Source of the DNA: DASYXT01 sp035934555
GTDB taxonomy: Bacteria > Verrucomicrobiota > Verrucomicrobiia > Limisphaerales > UBA8199
DNA: 64,000 nucleotides
NCBI GenBank assembly: GCA_035934555.1
Contig: DASYXT010000075.1
Location: 1 to 64,000 of the forward strand
Direction of reading: 5' to 3'
The notes under the pieces are model-generated. The model was not told the DNA's origin. It ran no database searches and worked only from the letters and a program-made list of their open reading frames with translations. This document shows, piece by piece, positions 1 to 9,433 of the stretch. Position 1 is the stretch's first letter. Every line of letters starts with the position of its first letter. A program made the translations under genes and the position numbers.

Positions 1-138
1 ACGGACCGCCTCGGCACGAGCAGAGACCGCCGAAGAGCGATCCGAATCGAGACAGACGAAATGACAGGTTCGAGTAACGCGTTGCAAAACCCGTTTCTCG
101 GCAGTGGTGAGTCAACCCCGAAGAAACGAAGAATTTAA
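1..138 (+). CDS. Possible 3' end of an upstream gene (partial)
   Basis: The first reading frame is open from base 1 to a TAA at 136-138. It gives about 45 residues ending in the basic tail STPKKRRI. No domain is recognisable. The stretch could be the C-terminus of a gene that starts before the window or a chance open frame. The only support is the open frame, the polar composition, and a stem-loop about 25 bases after the stop. Confidence 0.3.
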   Translation, partial: TDRLGTSRDRRRAIRIETDEMTGSSNALQNPFLGSGESTPKKRRI

Positions 139-161
139 GATGGGGAAACGGAAACTTTTTT

Positions 162-195
162 ACCGGTTGACACCCGCCCTAATGGGTGACCCGGT
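162..195 (+). terminator. Stem-loop after the partial first frame, weak terminator candidate
   Basis: ACCGGTTGACACCC (162-175) pairs imperfectly with GGGTGACCCGGT (184-195) across an 8-base loop. No clean T-run follows, only TTCTT and then GGTTTT. A run of six T lies just before the stem. It may end transcription of the partial frame at 1-138, but the case is weak. Confidence 0.3.
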
Positions 196-552
196 TCTTG
201 GTTTTCCGGCATAACGGCGAACAGGCGCTCCGGTCGCTCAGAGTCTCTCCAGGTCCGGCGATTTCATTGATATCCGGCGCTTCGGGCACAGCAGTTGAAT
301 CGCCAATGTGTCCAGGAGCCAACAAAATCTGCGGGCAAACCTCTGCCCAGACGCGGGCGAACGGTGTGCACGACTGCGTGAGTCTCACGCGTAATGCGTG
401 GGAATAACGCGCGTTCCCTGAGCCAGCGACCAAGGGTTCGCAGGAAGCCCTTCCTGGCATCATTTATGCTAATTTGAATTGATGGTCTTATGAGAAACCG
501 CTTGACGTAATAACTAAGGTCTGCCAGAAAAGTCTCAAGATTAACAGCACTT
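196..552. other. Non-coding stretch upstream of the first secreted protein
   Basis: No convincing gene was found here. The open frames on both strands lack a start with supporting context and do not resemble a known family. The stretch holds small palindromes, for example CACGC-GTAAT-GCGTG near 388-402. Bases 430-552 are more AT-rich and would contain the promoter of the gene starting near 553. Confidence 0.4.
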
Positions 553-2534
553 GTGCTGCTAATTTCACTCGGAAGGGTAACTAATATTAGACTTCTCAAG
601 CAGAATGCATTCCTTGGCAGGTTTGCGGCGGTGACGTTCAGTCTGTTTATGTGCATCCAATCAGAAGCGGCAACACCGCTCCCGGACGACCTGCAACTCG
701 TCCCGCCGAACAGTTTGCCAGCCCAAGCAACCGGCTCTCGGTCAAAATGTGGGGCCAGTATCCGCCGAGTCCTTACAACTGGCTGGCAGGGGCGGACAAC
801 GTGCTTTATTACCGCTCGGCGTCTTTGGGCACGAATTTTGTTCTGATAGACGACACCCAGGTGGATTATGCTGCGTTAAATATGAACGCCGCGCCCATGG
901 ACGCGAGTGGCCCGCCGATGCCGGGAGGCGGCAATGATGGCGGCACCAATTACAGCGGGGGAGGCTTCAAAGGCCCGAAGTACGGGTCAAATGACCTTTA
1001 TCTGCAAATCAACCTTGATACCAACAATCCCGGGAACGTGGACCTTACTCTGTATGGAGCGACCAACGGATATTGGGAACTCCTCACAAAAACGAACCTG
1101 TTTGATAGGCAGCCGTGGAGTTTCAACGAAATCCTTTACGACGATGGAACCACCAACACCCTCTCCTATCCACCTGTGCCCGACGTGTTCCCGCCCATCG
1201 AGTTCTTCCGAGCGGTCAGCGGCAATAACGTTGTTTCCATTAGCCCCAGCCCCTACTACTACATTGCCATTGAACCAGACGCCCAAGGGCTTGGCGCCCA
1301 GAACGGCCTCTTCACAATCAGTCTCCAAGACGACAATCCAAAGGACGTAACGGTGCTTTACCGCGTGAGCGGGAGAGCCGTTCCCGGGGCGGATTACAGC
1401 AATTATCCGGGCACAATAAATTCCAATTTCATTGGAAGCGTAACCATTCCTGCTGGCAACCAATCGCAGACGGTAACGGTCCAACCTTTCCACGACCCGA
1501 AAATCGACTTTGATGAGCCAGCAATCTTCACCGTAATCCTAACCAATGGTTACGTGGTGGACCCTGCGAACTTCGCCGCCCCCATCATTATCCGCGACAA
1601 CTTCGACAGCCCTTACGGCCCGTTTAGCATTGTTGGGACCAATGTGCCCGCTCCAGCCAGTATTGATTACCACGCCCCAAAACAGTCGCTGCTCATTGGC
1701 GTGAATTTCGAGGGCCAGACAACGAATTTTGCTCTGCTCAATACAAATAACGTCCTTAGTTACTGGTCTGGGGTGCAAGGTCTCCAGGGCGAAGTTAAGT
1801 TCACTACCGTGAAGTCCGCGCTCGGGGCATTCACGAACGGGGACGTATATTTCGATAATGACAGTCCTGGCGGCATCGGTTGGCTTTCGGCAAACGGGAA
1901 CACGTGGAATACAAACTGGTGCGTGTTGACCAATGAGACGGACCCGGTCCAAGGCAGCGTCTATATTGACCAGACTGGCGTATGGAGTAACAGTCTGCTA
2001 GCAGTCACCAGCGACGGCCCTCCCGAGTATAGTGGCACGCGTGGCGTGTGGCGGATTATTTCGCAGACCAACACTGTCCAGTTGGCCCGGATTAGCACGA
2101 CTCACCTTGAGGGGCTGCTGACCTTATCGAACGACCAACGATATGGACCATGGGCGGGGAAGCTGCTCACCGGCGATGAAAACGAGCATGTCATCTATGC
2201 CATTAACACCAACGGCGTTTCGGTCCCTTATTTTCTGGGGATTGACCCTGACGCCTTCAAGATTATTCCCGCTACGCAGAATCTCTATTGCGTGAACTAC
2301 GTGGACAACAACCCCGCACAAAGCAGGATTTTAAAAATACCAAGCGCCTATTTGACAAATTACGTCGGTGACATTTTGGTGGAGCAATCAGGTGAGGCAT
2401 CCCCAAATCCAGCTTTATTCATAGTCCAGTGGAATGGCACCAACGCCTTTAACATATGGACTATTAACGTCCCAACATCGTGGGGCCATTTTGAAGGTGT
2501 AACCTTTGCTCCGATTGACCTTAAACCTGTATGA
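553..2534 (+). pseudogene. Secreted Calx-beta domain protein, apparently frameshifted near its N-terminus
   Basis: The frame starting at 553 encodes a signal-peptide-like segment (hydrophobic core AAVTFSLFMC, then QSEAA) and about 20 further natural-looking residues up to about base 735. The main body, beginning NRLSVKMWGQYPPSP near base 730, lies in a different frame that runs to the stop at 2534. That frame has only an artificial-looking start at 651. A single missing base between about 715 and 745 would join the two halves into one protein of roughly 660 residues. The body carries a Calx-beta-like region (about residues 200-290 of the downstream frame, with the VTIPAGNQSQTVTVQP signature) and later a beta-propeller-like region. 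The product would be secreted or surface-bound. A sequencing or assembly error cannot be told from a real mutation here. Confidence 0.6.
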
Positions 2535-2544
2535 CAATGAACAT

Positions 2545-3144
2545 ATGAAGCTATTCGCGTTGGGAGGGGTTGTGGCCGTGGCCAGTTATGCTGTGTTTGG
2601 CCAGGGCACTTTCATCTACGACCAGCAGTCTTCAACTGACGAAATCTTGCCTCAGTATGGCTCAGGAGTATTGCTTCAAGCAACGCTTCCCGCAGGCCAA
2701 ACATTTACACCTTCGTTGACAGGCATTGATTTTATTAGGCTAAAATTCAATGATGCCGATTTGCTGGACGGTCTCGGGGCCACGATTTACTTAGACCTAC
2801 GAGCAAACTCGCTCACCGGTTCTGTCTTGGGCGTTACGATGCCCGTGACCATAGGCAATGCTTTTAGGGGTGTAACGAACTTCTTCTTTCCGAACACCAT
2901 TGCCCTTACTCCCGGCGACATGTATTGCTTCCAGGTATTCGTGACCGGTGGACCGTGGAATGTTGATGTCGCTTCATATGGGTATATCGGCGGTTTTCGT
3001 TACTCCCAGGGAGGGGCTACGGGCGGTGACTTCTGGTTCCGCGAGGGGCTTTACGTTGTGCCGGAGCCGGGTGCAACCGCGTTTGGCGCGTTAGCCGTTC
3101 TTATGCTGGCGGCCCGGCGTGCGGTGAGGCGTTGGCAGCTATGA
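2545..3144 (+). CDS. PEP-CTERM sorting-domain exported protein
   Basis: This 199-residue protein has an N-terminal signal peptide (MKLFALGGVVAVASYAVFGQ). At the C-terminus it has VPEPG, a hydrophobic helix and a basic end (RRAVRRW), the layout of PEP-CTERM signals processed by exosortase. The middle (residues 20-165) is a beta-rich extracellular domain with no recognised function. The start at 2545 is preferred over the upstream ATG at 2506 because it gives a clean signal peptide and avoids overlap with the preceding gene, which ends 10 bases earlier. Its stop overlaps the ATG of a truncated relative (ATGA at 3141-3144). Confidence 0.85.
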   Translation: MKLFALGGVVAVASYAVFGQGTFIYDQQSSTDEILPQYGSGVLLQATLPAGQTFTPSLTGIDFIRLKFNDADLLDGLGATIYLDLRANSLTGSVLGVTMPVTIGNAFRGVTNFFFPNTIALTPGDMYCFQVFVTGGPWNVDVASYGYIGGFRYSQGGATGGDFWFREGLYVVPEPGATAFGALAVLMLAARRAVRRWQL

Positions 3145-3281
3145 AACTAGCCTGGATTTCACCATCATTATGGTTCGTGCTTGCGTGGGCTGCTCAAGGC
3201 CAAGGGTCGTTCATCTATGACCAACAAGGCCAGGGGACCCTTTGGTTCGACCAGCAGTCCTCGACTAATGAAAAGGGGTAG
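3141..3281 (+). pseudogene. Truncated copy of the preceding PEP-CTERM protein (46 codons)
   Basis: A short frame begins at 3141, overlapping the previous stop by ATGA. It has a signal peptide and then QGSFIYDQQ and FDQQSSTNE, matching QGTFIYDQQSSTDE of the upstream protein. The YDQQ/FDQQSS segment appears twice, as if by local slippage. It then stops at 3279-3281, with the rest of the domain and the PEP-CTERM signal missing. It is best read as the remnant of a tandem duplication. Whether the short peptide is made is unknown. Confidence 0.65.
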
Positions 3282-3301
3282 AACCTCCAATATTCTCGTC
3301 T

Positions 3302-5485
3302 TTAAAACTTAATTTCGAGTTCCCGCGCCGCCGCCTCATTGCTGAACCGAATCCAAACCAAATGGTCGGCAGCCGAGTACTCGACTTCAGAAACCGGTGT
3401 TCCGCCTAATGCGACCGCTTTCGGGGCCGCATTCAGGCCGCCGAGCAAAACCACGGCCGGCGTATTCGCCGCGCCTTCGACCGCCAGTCGGAGTTGGTTT
3501 GTCGCTGCGGGTCTTCTCAAGGCTTTGCAGGCCGCAGCCAGCACGACCGGTTCCTCAGGGTGAACGGCATCGAGGTCCAGCAGGAAAACGCGGCTGCCAG
3601 GGGCCAATGAAACCTCGCGACGCACGCGCAATTGCGCATCGAACAGGTTAATGAAGCGGCCGGGCAAAACCTTCGGGTCGCCGGCAACCGACTCGTCCAG
3701 GCCCGCCCCGACAACATAGGGGCCGCGGCGGAGCAGCAGATGATTTGCCGCTCGCCAGGGCAAACCGGCGGCGATGGCTGTAGCTCGCACCCGCGTGGCG
3801 ACTTGCTCGCCACCGTCGGCCTTGCCCGCCAACGCCGCGGGATCGGCGCGCCACCAATACACACGCCCGCGCCCAACCGGCGCCGCATTGGTGGTGTCGC
3901 CTGTGCCAAAGGTTTGGTTGTTCACTCCCAGTTGCTCGAACAGGTGTTGGCGAGGCGTGGCGTAACTCCGTCCATCGCTGTTCCACCATTCCCGGACATG
4001 GTTGTAGGGATCGGCATCATCATCGACCACCAGCAGCGTGCCTCCGCCCTTGACCCAGTCGGCGAGCGCCACGTTCACCTCGGGGCTAAGCGGCTTTTGC
4101 CCGTGGTAACTCAGCAGCAATACGTGAAAGCCCTCCAGGTAATTCGGCACCGTCAGGTTTTCGAGCTGAACCGGAGTCACCGGCATGCCGCGTTTGAGCA
4201 ACGGCAACGCCAGGCCGTAGAATTGACTTAGGTGTTCGTCGCTGCCGTTCGGTTCCCCTCGTTCGAACATGAGTGAATCGCTGACCACTACGCCCAGGCC
4301 GGCGGTGCCGCAATCCCAGGCCACTTTCGATTGGTTCATGTCGTTGAGCGCATTCATCACCACTTGCAGCTCGGTGGCGTAGGCCGGCGGGATCGGTTGG
4401 CGCTGGTCCCGGGGCAGGCCGCGCGGATAACGCCCCGCAAAGATACGTTCCGGCCAGGGCGCCACTTCGTACCGCCAGACTTCGGGCTGAAACAGCGACG
4501 CGGTAAGGGTTGATTCCCAGTTGCGCCGGTAATCGTTCCAATCGTGATTGGGGTTGTCCTCGACCGGATCGTTCAGGTACCAAACCCGACGGCCGGTCGA
4601 GCGGACCAGGTTTTGCATCGCGCCGTATTCCAGGAACGCCGTTTCGAACGTGCGCTCTCGCAACTCACCCCGATAAACATTCGGGGTGCGGGAGGTGCCG
4701 GTCCAGACCTGGGCGATATAGCCGTCGCACCCGTTCAGCCGGGCGAGGCTGGATTCCGGGCTGACGATGCGCCAGTGCGCGTAATTGAGCAGGCTATGGG
4801 TCGGCACGTAACAGCGGACCTGCCGGCCGGTGCGCCGGTTGAACTGCTGCACGTAATCGAACACCTGCTGGAGCGCGCGCCGATAGAGAAAGTACTTCAG
4901 CTTGGAAGCGCGCCATTGGGCGTCAACGCTCGAATGCGGCGGCTGCCATGCCTCGTGATAATAGCTTTGCCATTCCCGCTTGAACCCGGCGCTGTAACCG
5001 TCCTGCACCCAGAACTCGGGTTCTTCGAGGTGAATGGCTTCGGCGCCGGCATCCAGCGCCCGTTGCACACCCACGCACAAGTAATTGCCGTAATTTGTGC
5101 CCGGGCACATGTAGAAGACATCAGCGCTGTTGCCGTGATGGTGCGGGTGGCCGTTGCGGTCCGTCTGCTCCTCGTCTTCGTGCCGCACGCCGTCAAACTT
5201 GCCCTCGATATAATCCTGGTACTGCCCCCAGGCGACGCCGGTCATGACGTGCACGCGGTAACCGTGGTCGCGCCAACTGGCCAGCCGTTCCGGCAACCGC
5301 GCATCAATCCCATAAACCAGGGCGACATCGGAGCGCAAATTGCCGGCGCCATTCCAGGCCTGGCCGGTCTGAAAGCAGGTCCGCTCGAGGGCCTGTGCGG
5401 GATCGGTGGCGAAGATAGCCGAAGGGTCCGCGGCGGCCAGTGAACCGGCTGCCAGCGATATAAGCACAGCCACAAAGGAGAGCAT
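3302..5485 (-). CDS. Secreted glycosidase-like protein with amidotransferase-like fold domain
   Basis: This 727-residue protein has a signal peptide (MLSFVAVLISLAAGSLAAA). The N-terminal half resembles a glycoside-hydrolase TIM barrel: it contains AIHLEEPEFW (about residue 165), with acidic residues placed as in a clan-A active site. From about residue 440 the segment GFHVLLLSYHGQKPLSP followed by WVKGGGTLLVVDDD resembles the class-I glutamine-amidotransferase-like domain found after the barrel in family-42 beta-galactosidases. The C-terminus is beta-rich. Substrate and activity cannot be read from the sequence. It stands alone, with its stop 20 bases from the oppositely oriented truncated PEP-CTERM frame. 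Confidence 0.6.
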   Translation of the reverse strand: MLSFVAVLISLAAGSLAAADPSAIFATDPAQALERTCFQTGQAWNGAGNLRSDVALVYGIDARLPERLASWRDHGYRVHVMTGVAWGQYQDYIEGKFDGVRHEDEEQTDRNGHPHHHGNSADVFYMCPGTNYGNYLCVGVQRALDAGAEAIHLEEPEFWVQDGYSAGFKREWQSYYHEAWQPPHSSVDAQWRASKLKYFLYRRALQQVFDYVQQFNRRTGRQVRCYVPTHSLLNYAHWRIVSPESSLARLNGCDGYIAQVWTGTSRTPNVYRGELRERTFETAFLEYGAMQNLVRSTGRRVWYLNDPVEDNPNHDWNDYRRNWESTLTASLFQPEVWRYEVAPWPERIFAGRYPRGLPRDQRQPIPPAYATELQVVMNALNDMNQSKVAWDCGTAGLGVVVSDSLMFERGEPNGSDEHLSQFYGLALPLLKRGMPVTPVQLENLTVPNYLEGFHVLLLSYHGQKPLSPEVNVALADWVKGGGTLLVVDDDADPYNHVREWWNSDGRSYATPRQHLFEQLGVNNQTFGTGDTTNAAPVGRGRVYWWRADPAALAGKADGGEQVATRVRATAIAAGLPWRAANHLLLRRGPYVVGAGLDESVAGDPKVLPGRFINLFDAQLRVRREVSLAPGSRVFLLDLDAVHPEEPVVLAAACKALRRPAATNQLRLAVEGAANTPAVVLLGGLNAAPKAVALGGTPVSEVEYSAADHLVWIRFSNEAAARELEIKF

Positions 5486-5601
5486 GAGATTCAGAGCTGA
5501 AGCTTTCCGTCTTCATAGATGGCCTCGACGGTAGTCGTCACAACAAAAGCATAACCATGCTTGCTGGGGCATGCAAGCGCGGTAACGATGCACCCGAACA
5601 C

Positions 5602-7017
5602 TCACCCTCGTTTCCGCGCCACGCCCGCCCGCAGCGCCGCCCGGCATACCGCCTGGGCCACCCGCCGCACGACCTCCCGGTTAAACACGCTGGGCACGAT
5701 GTACTCCGGGCTGAGTTCGCCGGGGGCGATGCAGCCGGCAATCGCCTGCGCCGCCGCTTGCTTCATGGATTCGGTAATGTGGCGCGCGCGCACATCCAGC
5801 GCGCCGCGAAAGATTCCCGGAAAGGCCAGGACATTATTGATTTGATTTGGATAATCGCTCCGCCCGGTGGCCACGATATGCGCATAGCGGGCGGCTTCCT
5901 CGGGCATGATCTCCGGCGTGGGATTGGCCAGCGCAAAGACAATCGGCCGCCGCGCCATCACTTTTAGATCTTTGGCTTCGAGTGTTCCCGGTCCGGACAC
6001 CCCGATAAAAACATTGGCTTGGCGCAAGGCATCCTGAAGACAGCCCCGGACCTGGCGGGGATTGGTATGATGCGCGAGCCAGGCCTTGCTCTCGTTGAGG
6101 TTCGGAAGCCGGGCCTGGTGCAAAATCCCCTCACGGTCACAGACCACGACGTCCCGCGCGCCGCCGCGCAGCAGGATGCGGGTAACGGCCACGCCGGCAG
6201 CGCCGGCGCCCGACAGCACAATCTTCAGGCGTTCGAGTTTCCGGCCGGTCAACCGCAACGCGTTGAGCAGGGCCGCCAACACCACCACGGCGGTGCCATG
6301 CTGATCATCGTGAAAGACCGGAATGTCCAATTCGTGCTGCAGCCGCTCTTCGATCTCAAAGCAGCGTGGAGCGGAAATATCTTCCAGATTAATGCCGCCG
6401 AAGCCGACGGCGATGCTTTTGACTGCCTGGACAATTTCCGCCGGCTCTTTCGTCGCGAGGCAAATGGGGTAGGCGTCGATGTTGCCAAATTCCTTGAACA
6501 ACATGGCCTTGCCTTCCATGACCGGCATGGCGGCGGCCGGGCCGATATCGCCCAGGCCCAACACGGCGGTGCCATCGCTCACGACGGCAACGGAGTTGCT
6601 CTTGATGGTGAGTTGCCAGGCTTTGCGGCTGTCGGCGGCAATCGCTTCGCAGACACGCGCCACCCCCGGGGTGTAGGCCATCGAAAGCGTATCGCGGGTC
6701 GTGAGCGGAACCTTGTTTTGGATGGCGAGCTTGCCGCCCAAGTGCAACAGAAACACGCGGTCAGAAACGTTGATCACCTTCACGTCCGCCAGCTTCTTTA
6801 CCGCCGAGACCAGTTCCTCCTGGTGGGTTCCATCGCGCGCGCGAACGGTGATGTCCCGCGTCATTTGCCTGGTATCCGGCGAGACGATGTCCACGGCGCC
6901 CAGGTCGCCGCCGTGTTGACCGATCACATTGACGACCTTGGCGAACATGCCAATCCGGTTCGGATACGCCAGGCGCATGGTGAAGGTATGACTGACGCTG
7001 GGCGCGGACGTTTTCAT
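5602..7017 (-). CDS. NAD(P)-dependent malic enzyme with N-terminal ACT domain
   Basis: This 471-residue cytoplasmic enzyme should convert malate to pyruvate and CO2 with reduction of NAD(P). Residues about 10-85 form an ACT regulatory domain (MRLAYPNRIGMFAKVVNVIG, then DITVRARDG). The malic domain follows, with YTPGVARVCEAI and FHDDQHGTAVVVLAALLNAL. The Rossmann domain follows, with VLSGAGAAGVAVTRILL and VFALANPTPEI. The start at 7017 (MKTSAPS) is chosen over 7044 because the extra nine residues look untranslated. The phosphotransacetylase-like tail of long MaeB enzymes is absent, so this is the short bacterial form. The ACT domain suggests allosteric control, with the ligand unknown. Confidence 0.9.
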   Translation of the reverse strand: MKTSAPSVSHTFTMRLAYPNRIGMFAKVVNVIGQHGGDLGAVDIVSPDTRQMTRDITVRARDGTHQEELVSAVKKLADVKVINVSDRVFLLHLGGKLAIQNKVPLTTRDTLSMAYTPGVARVCEAIAADSRKAWQLTIKSNSVAVVSDGTAVLGLGDIGPAAAMPVMEGKAMLFKEFGNIDAYPICLATKEPAEIVQAVKSIAVGFGGINLEDISAPRCFEIEERLQHELDIPVFHDDQHGTAVVVLAALLNALRLTGRKLERLKIVLSGAGAAGVAVTRILLRGGARDVVVCDREGILHQARLPNLNESKAWLAHHTNPRQVRGCLQDALRQANVFIGVSGPGTLEAKDLKVMARRPIVFALANPTPEIMPEEAARYAHIVATGRSDYPNQINNVLAFPGIFRGALDVRARHITESMKQAAAQAIAGCIAPGELSPEYIVPSVFNREVVRRVAQAVCRAALRAGVARKRG

Positions 7018-7161
7018 ATTATTATAGGCACAAGCGCCGGCCACAGCAGGGGTTCAAAGCGTCCTCGTTGGCGCTATGCGCCGCCTGGCAGCGCTGCCGC
7101 CGATGATTGACCTGCGGAGAGCGCGCGTCAACTCTGCGAACGGAACCCGCTAATCCATTCA

Positions 7162-7536
7162 TTAACCGGAAGGCCGGCGTTTGATCCTGGCCAGGAACGT
7201 CTTGTGCAGCAGGTCGGTTTCCTCGAGCAAGGTAGGCTCCAACTCGGCCAGACGGTTTGGGAGATCCAGGCTGCCGTGTTTTACCGCCATGACGTAAATA
7301 TTGCTTTCTACTAACGAGCAAACCAGAAAATGCCGCCGTACGCGGAAGAAATGAAAATGACGCGAAAACTCCGGCTTGCCACGAAGCAGGTTGGGATTGT
7401 CGCGTAACCGTTTGAGCGCTTCTTCTATCTGGTCAATGTATTCTTCGGCCACCGCGGACCCCCAACGCTCTACGGAGAAGCTGCGAATCTCTTCAATGTC
7501 GCGGGCCGCCCTGCGGGAAATGGCCAAATGAACCAT
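7162..7536 (-). CDS. ParE/RelE-family toxin
   Basis: This 124-residue protein starts with AISRRAARDIEEIRSFSVERWG, typical of ParE-type toxins. It continues with YIDQIEEALKRLRDNPNLLRGKPEFS and HFLVCSLVESNIYVMAV, the usual beta strands of the RelE/ParE fold. About 25 extra residues at the C-terminus are unusual for the family. Its ATG overlaps the stop of the antitoxin gene by one base (TAATG at 7534-7538), so the two are translationally coupled. The target (gyrase for ParE, ribosome for RelE) cannot be assigned. Confidence 0.85.
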   Translation of the reverse strand: MVHLAISRRAARDIEEIRSFSVERWGSAVAEEYIDQIEEALKRLRDNPNLLRGKPEFSRHFHFFRVRRHFLVCSLVESNIYVMAVKHGSLDLPNRLAELEPTLLEETDLLHKTFLARIKRRPSG

Positions 7537-7805
7537 TATTTCCAGCCCTGTTTGTCACGGCGTTGGCTTTCCTTGAGGGTGGCGCGGAGATTACCGGTGA
7601 ATTCGACCACGCGTCCGTGGATGAGATCGCGGTACCCTTCGAGAATCGCATCGCGCATCTCCGCCGCCTCCAGGCGCTCTTTCTTTTCGCGGAGCAAGTC
7701 GCGGAGGAATTCGCTGGGGGTGGCAAAAAGGGTCCCATCACCGCAATTCCGGTCGATAAATTGGCGGAGTTCGTCCGTCAGAGATAGATTGATGCTGCTG
7801 GCCAT
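7536..7805 (-). CDS. ParD-like antitoxin
   Basis: This 89-residue protein has an N-terminal ribbon-helix-helix DNA-binding segment (MASSINLSLTDELRQFIDRN) and a helical, charged C-terminal half that should wrap the toxin. The start at 7805 is chosen because the family motif begins there; the frame continues upstream but without family features. It lies directly upstream of the toxin gene, the standard order for type II systems. The protein probably represses its own promoter, which would lie in the AT-rich bases 7806-7850. Confidence 0.85.
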   Translation of the reverse strand: MASSINLSLTDELRQFIDRNCGDGTLFATPSEFLRDLLREKKERLEAAEMRDAILEGYRDLIHGRVVEFTGNLRATLKESQRRDKQGWK

Positions 7806-7923
7806 GCTGCAAAAGCTTGAGTTTGTTTTTTTTACATACACTATGGCGTCTTGGCGAAAAATGTCAATAAACGCCATGGGTGCCACATACCATTGCGGAA
7901 GCACACCTGGAGTGCAGTGTGGG

Positions 7924-9399
7924 TCAGTTCTCGCCCAATTCCGCCCGATGCCACCAACCGCCGCCCAGTGCTTGAAACAGCGCGGCCGTATCGGAGAAAC
8001 GATTGGCTTCGGCTTGCACCACATTCAGTGCCGCCTGCTGGTACGATTGCTCGGCTCCTAGTAAACCCAAATAACCCGCATAACCCGCCTGGAACTGTTT
8101 CTTCGCCAGGTCCAGCGTGGTTTGGGCCGCGTCCCGGGCCGTGGCGGCGGTCTGCAGCGCAGTGGCATCTTGCTGCAGCGCGTTGAGCGTATCGGCGACA
8201 TTCTGAAACGCGGTGAGGACCGTCGCGCGATACTGTTCGGCGGATTGCGTAAAGGCCGCGCGCGCCGCCCGTTCCCGGTGCAACAAGGTGCCACCCTGGA
8301 ATATGGGCTGGGTGACGCTGCCGGCCAATGTCCAAAAGCCGCTGCCGTCGGCGAACATGCGGCTGGCCTGCAACGCCATTGCCCCCGCATCCGCCGTCAG
8401 GGTGATGTTGGGCAGGCGGTTGGCCACCGCGATGCCAATCTCCGCGCTCGCTGCGTGCAGATTCTGCTCGGCCTGCCGCACGTCGGGCCGTTGCTCGACC
8501 AATTGCGATGGCAGGCTCACTGGAAGCATCTGCGGGAGCCTCAGTGTGCCCAAATCAAAGGGCTCGTCCAGGCTCTCGCTGGGAAAACGTCCCGCCAGGG
8601 TGGTCAGCAAGTCATGCTGCTGAGCCAGTTGTTTGAGCAACGGCGGCAACGTCGCCGCTACTTGCGCCAATTGTGATTCCTGGGTCGCGACGTCCAACCG
8701 GCTGGCGTAGCCCTTTTCATATTGCACCTGTACGGTTTGCAGCATGTTCGAGTTGATCGCCACGAGGTGCCGCGTCGAATCAATCTGAGCGCGCAAGGAA
8801 GCTTCCTGAATAGCGGCGGCCACGACGTTCGCGCTCAGGGTGATATGGGTCGCGGCCAGGGCGAAGCGCGCTTGCTCCTCCTGGGCTTTCATCGATTCCA
8901 TCGTCCGCCGGTTCAGGCCAAACACGTCCGGAACGTAGGAAACGCTTACCTGCGGGGTGAACAGACTGAAATAGGTGGCGGTTGAGTTCGGTATGGGCGC
9001 CAGCTCGGCAGAGGTTTTCTGGCGCGCAGCCGAGAAGCTGCCCGAGATGCTGGGAAAATAACTGCCCCTCTGCGCCAGCAGGTTTTCGTGCGCCGCGTTG
9101 AGGGCGGCCTGCGCCCCTTTGAGCGTGGGATTATTGCTGAGCGATAGCTCGATTAGGTCGTTGAGCGGTTTGGAATGAAACAACGTCCACCACTGGCCCG
9201 GGATATCCCCGCCATTGACGAACTGCTGCGGTTCTCCGCCGCTGACATTGGTGGTGCCAACCGTATTGGTTAGAGGCTGCTCCGTATAGCGGCTGACCTG
9301 GGGGGCGGCGGGCTCTTTGAAATTCGGGCCCACCGCGCATCCATTCAGCAGCAAGGCCGCAGCCAGCACGCTGCCGGTCAGCTTTCGTGCGTCGTTCAT
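7924..9399 (-). CDS. RND efflux outer-membrane lipoprotein (NodT/OprM family)
   Basis: This 491-residue TolC-like channel has a lipoprotein signal (VLAAALLLNGC, cysteine at about 18) followed by VGPNFKEPAAP, the hallmark start of the NodT/CusC family. Two OEP repeats follow, including LDVATQESQLAQVAATLPPL and RPDVRQAEQNLHAASAEIGI. The start at 9399 gives a proper lipoprotein signal; the upstream ATG at 9468 would overlap the pump gene. It is the last gene of the metal-efflux operon, with its start 35 bases beyond the pump stop, and it would form the outer-membrane exit duct. Confidence 0.93.
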   Translation of the reverse strand: MNDARKLTGSVLAAALLLNGCAVGPNFKEPAAPQVSRYTEQPLTNTVGTTNVSGGEPQQFVNGGDIPGQWWTLFHSKPLNDLIELSLSNNPTLKGAQAALNAAHENLLAQRGSYFPSISGSFSAARQKTSAELAPIPNSTATYFSLFTPQVSVSYVPDVFGLNRRTMESMKAQEEQARFALAATHITLSANVVAAAIQEASLRAQIDSTRHLVAINSNMLQTVQVQYEKGYASRLDVATQESQLAQVAATLPPLLKQLAQQHDLLTTLAGRFPSESLDEPFDLGTLRLPQMLPVSLPSQLVEQRPDVRQAEQNLHAASAEIGIAVANRLPNITLTADAGAMALQASRMFADGSGFWTLAGSVTQPIFQGGTLLHRERAARAAFTQSAEQYRATVLTAFQNVADTLNALQQDATALQTAATARDAAQTTLDLAKKQFQAGYAGYLGLLGAEQSYQQAALNVVQAEANRFSDTAALFQALGGGWWHRAELGEN

Positions 9400-9433
9400 A
9401 GGTTTATTCCAATCACTTGAGGTCCAGTCTGCT

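Noticed and set aside
60..90. tRNA T-arm-like sequence (GGTTCGAGT)
   Set aside because: No matching anticodon or acceptor stems could be found around it. A similar string near 23826 is inside the XdhC-like gene.
264..656. Minus-strand frame of 130 codons upstream of the first gene
   Set aside because: It overlaps the signal-peptide region of the Calx-beta gene, has no domain, and shows no ribosome-binding context.
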